Assembly (NCBI GenBank): GCA_023105745.1
Contig: JALGQZ010000006.1
Location: forward strand, 64,400,316-64,464,315
Length of the DNA stretch: 64,000 bases
Reading direction: 5' to 3'
Source: Austropuccinia psidii
Taxonomy: Eukaryota > Basidiomycota > Pucciniomycetes > Pucciniales > Sphaerophragmiaceae
The notes under the pieces are model-generated. The model saw only the letters and a program-made list of their open reading frames with translations, was not told the DNA's origin and did not search any database. Shown here piece after piece: positions 60,601-64,000 of this stretch (the first letter of the stretch is position 1; every line of letters starts with the position of its first letter). A program made the position numbers and the translations under genes.

Positions 60601-61760
60601 ATTTGAATTAATTTTAATTAATTTTAATTAATTTGAATTAGTTTTAATTAATTTGAATTAATTTGAATTAGTTTTAATTAATTTTAATTAATTTGAATTA
60701 ATTTGAATTAATTTGAATTAATTTGAATTAATTTGAATTAATTTGAATTAATTTTAATTAATTTGAATTAATTTTAATTAATTTTAATTAATTTGAATTA
60801 ATTTGAATTAATTTTAATTGATTTGAATTAATTTGAATTAATTTGAATTAATTTTAATTAATTTGAATTGATTTTAATTAATTTGAATTCATTTTAATTA
60901 ATTTGAATTGATTTTAATTGATTTGAATTAATTTTAATTAATTTGAATTAATTTTGATTAATTTTAATTAATTTGAATTAATTTTAATTCATTTGAATTA
61001 ATTTTAATTAATTTGAATTAATTTGAATTAATTTGAATTAATTATAATTAATTTGAATTAATTTTAATTAATTTTAATTAATTTGAATTAATTTTAATTA
61101 ATTTTAATTAATTTTAATTAATTTTAATTAATTTTAATTAATTTGAATTAATTTTAATTAATTTTAATTAATTTTAATTAATTTTAATTAATTTTAATTA
61201 ATTTTAATTAATTTTAATTAATTTTAATTAATTTTAATTAATTTTAATTAATTTTAATTAATTTTAATTAATTTTAATTAATTTTAATTAATTTTAATTA
61301 ATTTTAATTAATTTTAATTAATTTTAATTAATTTTAATTAATTTTAATTAATTTTAATTAATTTTAATTAATTTGAATTAATTTTAATTAATTTGAATTA
61401 ATTTTAATTAATTTTAATTAATTTTAATTAATTTTAATTAATTTTAATTAATTTGAATTAATTTTAATTAATTTGAATTAATTTTAATTAATTTGAATTA
61501 ATTTTAATTAATTTTAATTAATTTGAATTAATTTTAATTAATTTGAATTAATTTGAATTGATTTTAATTAATTTTAATTAGTTTTAATTAATTTTAATTA
61601 ATTTGAATTAATTTCAATTAATTTGAATTAATTTGAATTGATTTTAATTAATTTTAATTAGTTTTAATTAATTTTAATTAATTTGAATTAATTTCAATTA
61701 ATTTCAATTAATTCTGATTCATTTTCATTAATTCAAATCAATTTTAATTCATTCTCATTA
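57621..61760. repeat. Satellite of 10-bp units, about 414 copies
   Basis: The stretch is built of decamers ATTTTAATTA, with a second variant ATTTGAATTA and rare single-base variants (ATTTTAAGTA, GTTTTAATTA, ATTTCAATTA, ATTTTAATAA). The decamer phase is kept without a single insertion or deletion from end to end. Homogeneous T-variant blocks (57841-57940; 58191-58770; 59881-60200; 61171-61360) alternate with mixed zones, and variation rises toward both edges. Each junction gives TTAATTAA, so stops occur in every frame on both strands. No gene, no telomere motif and no known centromere motif is seen. Confidence 0.95.
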
Positions 61761-61761
61761 A

Positions 61762-62050
61762 GCTGGGGTATGGGTAAACCCACATAAGAAATTTGCTAAA
61801 AACATGCAAGCCCTTACGTTATTTTGGAATAAATTGGAAGAACCATATAATTATTTAGCAAAGCCACATATGGGGTGTTTTTTTTAATAAAATGTGGCTA
61901 AAAAAAGGCCTGTATTGGGGAAAACCCCATTTATGGCATTGTTGATGCAATGATTTCTGCCAACAATAGCATAATTAAATTTATATGTCATTTTTGATTC
62001 AATTTATGGAGCTTTTAATTCGATAAATGGGCTTTTTTAATTCTTTTAAT
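61762..62050. mobile_element. Truncated third copy of the foldback MITE family
   Basis: It starts within GGGGTATGGGTAAACCCACA directly after the last satellite unit, followed by GCTAAAAACATGCAAGCCCTTACGTTATTTTGG, matching the left arm at 22617-22680. A short version of the interior (CCATTTATGGCATTGTTGAT, about 61927) follows. No right arm is found, so it is truncated or disrupted. Confidence 0.65.
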
Positions 62051-63640
62051 TAATGAATTATTTGCATAAATCATGTTTCCAAAAAAAATTCAAAATTTAT
62101 GGATTCAAATTTTGATTTGGAGGTTGAAAAATTCAAATGGATTCTTTTTTCAATTTTTTTTTTAAATTTTTGGTTTTCATTTTGTAGTTCAAAAATTGGA
62201 ATTTGAAGACAAATTCTTTCAATAGTAAAAATTGAATCTTCCATAAAGGCATGCTTTGATTTATAGTGAATTTTGTTTACCACCATATTTAAGCAATGTA
62301 CACTTTGCCAAGTGATAGAAAAAAATAATGTTGAATTTTCTTAACCAAACTCATTTGTAAAATTGAAATAATAATGGAATTTTCCAAGTGGTTTATCTTA
62401 AAGTAATCCAGAAATAACTTTAAAAATTATTTTTCATTTTTCATAAAAAAACAAAATTATTTTAATAGACTTTAAATTTATTTTTTTATGTATTTGTATA
62501 TAAAGGTTAAGTTTTAAGAATCTTATCTAAATATATAAATATATAAAATAAATTTTCCAAGTCCTATCATTTTGAAGGAATAAAATCAATTTAATAAACA
62601 AATTTCAATTATATATTTATTAAAATTTCAAGAAAAAGAAGAAACTATAATAGAATTCTACTATTCTGGAAATCAGAAGTAGTTTTTTTTCAAGTTCTTT
62701 AAATTATGGTATATAATTACTTGGTTATACAATAAAAAAATTGAATTATATGAATTTAATTTCTAGTTTTTTGGTAAAACCTATCCAATTATTTAAATTA
62801 ATTTCTTTTATAAATTGATTTGAAGTATTTCACCTATATAAATAACTTTTAGAAGAACTTTTAGCCAATTTTTTCTGATTTTTTAATTTCCTTCATTTAA
62901 ATTCATTTTTTTAAATTAAGTTGATCTAATTTTTTTTTAGAATATCTTGTTAATATGAGAATTTTAGGCTCCCTACCCTAATATCCAATATTGATGGTAT
63001 TTTCCCAGCAAAAAAAATCATTTAAACTTTATTAAAAAATTAATTAAAATATTAAGAAATTTAAATTTTCAAAAAAAAAAATTCTTTAATTTTAAAAATT
63101 AAATTAAATTGAACTCTTATTAATATTATAATTTTAAATTAAATTTTAATAAGAATTAAATAAATAAATTGAATTATTTATTAAGAATTATAATTATGAT
63201 AAAAAAAGAATTAGAATACTTCATATTTTATAATATATATATATATATAAGGGGGATTCAATCCCTTGCGGAAAAGGTTTTTTTTTGCTTCAAACTGATT
63301 TTGTATTTGCACAATTTTCCTCCTCCCCAAAATCTGCAGATCAGATATGTAGACATCTGATTGAACCTGATCCAACCCCCAATTCTTTTCTTACCCATGT
63401 TATGGCCTGTTCACCATCATTCCCCCCCAAGCATTGTTTGGATGCTATTTTTATGGTTTTAATTTCTCACGATTTCAATTTTTTAAAAAAAGTATCTTGA
63501 TCTTTTCTTTTATAACCTGACAAATCCAACACCCAAACTTTGCCGACGGGAAGCATCTGTTGGATGCTTCCCATTTCTTTTGAAATTTTTTGTTAAATTA
63601 CTATAAATAAATCAATTGATCAGTAAGTTATTTGTGTTTT
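62051..63640. other. AT-rich region, no gene supported
   Basis: Short frames at 62071-62286 (minus) and 63169-63500 (plus) have no domain and A/T-driven composition. A TA run lies at 63232-63249. At 63550-63575 the hairpin GGAAGCATC-TGTTG-GATGCTTCC can form (9-bp perfect stem), possibly a structured RNA element or transposon end. Confidence 0.4.
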
Positions 63641-63659
63641 GATATTTCATTTTATGACA

Positions 63660-64000
63660 TGGCTAATTGGAAAATGCATTTTTCAAACGCATCATTGAAC
63701 ATGGAAATTTGGCAAAGATATCTCACTTTAATCTTGTGAGTACTTTGACGAATGGGTTGTATCTTATATTGCTAACTTTTTCTGATAATAATGGTCTGCA
63801 TGACAATATTAGACCAAACAAAATGGATCGTTACGATGGAGTGAATGATCAACGTTTCAATGCTAACTATCCAAATTTCGATGCCAATAGTCCTAGCAGA
63901 AGGCAGGAATTTCCTCATGTTGAGGGATGTCAAAATCAGTGGAGGGCTGTTGGAGTGACTGGGTCCCAACCTGAAGATGTTTATGGTGGTTTCAATGGGC
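63660..64000 (+). CDS. 5' part of a gene running off the right edge, unknown
   Basis: From about 63764 the frame is open to the window end without a stop: SDNNGLHDNIRPNKMDRYDG, VNDQRFNANYPNFDANSPSR, RQEFPHVEGCQNQW and onward to EDVYGGFNG. The first ATG in this frame is in NKMDRY (63820). An upstream exon may lie at 63658-63738, where MANWKMHFSNASLNMEIWQR is followed by CTTGTGAGT, a good donor. The polar, Asn/Asp-rich content resembles a disordered N-terminus. No family is recognised. Confidence 0.4.

Noticed and set aside
57621..61760. CRISPR-like or telomeric array
   Set aside because: There are no spacers between units and the decamer is not TTAGGG-like; it is a plain A/T satellite in a eukaryote.
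62071..62286. Small Lys/Glu/Phe-rich protein on minus
   Set aside because: A/T-driven composition in degenerate DNA next to a truncated MITE, no further evidence.

Overview
This is nuclear DNA of a very AT-rich eukaryote, most likely a rust or closely related fungus (Pucciniomycotina). The evidence is short GT-AG introns (about 60-280 bp), an ataxin-7/SGF73-type SAGA subunit, PIF/Harbinger transposons with the Myb-like partner protein expanded in rusts, a TET-like 2OG-Fe(II) oxygenase relic of a kind common in rusts, and hAT and non-LTR relics. The species cannot be named from sequence alone. There are no bacterial features, and I recognised no tRNA, rRNA or CRISPR array.

Only three complete host genes could be modelled, each with a reading frame that stays open across its introns: SGF73 (3687-5663, minus, five exons, 506 aa), an unrecognised Ser/Asn-rich protein (24933-25755, plus, two exons, 251 aa) and an unrecognised small protein with an N-terminal membrane segment (40030-40997, plus, three exons, 197 aa). 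A further gene runs off the right edge (about 63770-64000).

From 1 to 20 kb the window is a graveyard of PIF/Harbinger elements. At least three share a convergent layout, with a Myb-like protein on plus and a DDE transposase on minus. The best preserved (10135-17875) has 24-25 bp terminal inverted repeats flanked by TATTA. Between its two transposon genes lie a USP8-type fragment, a broken RIO2 kinase and a broken TET-like oxygenase. Several inactivating changes in the transposases, including loss of the presumed catalytic Glu in both, are C-to-T changes at CpG, as expected from methylation or RIP-like decay.

From 20 to 32 kb there are low-complexity AT deserts, one protein gene and a foldback MITE (22617-23164) whose interior is a 21-bp quasi-palindromic repeat open on both strands. 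From 32 to 38 kb there is a large imperfect palindrome with a third copy of its arm and a second MITE. From 38 to 43 kb two hAT relics flank the small membrane-protein gene.

From 45 to 54.7 kb a compositionally distinct block is a decayed non-LTR retrotransposon on minus (gag-like region, endonuclease, reverse transcriptase, zinc knuckle). From 57,621 to 61,760 there is a satellite of 414 decamers in unbroken phase, followed directly by a third, truncated MITE.
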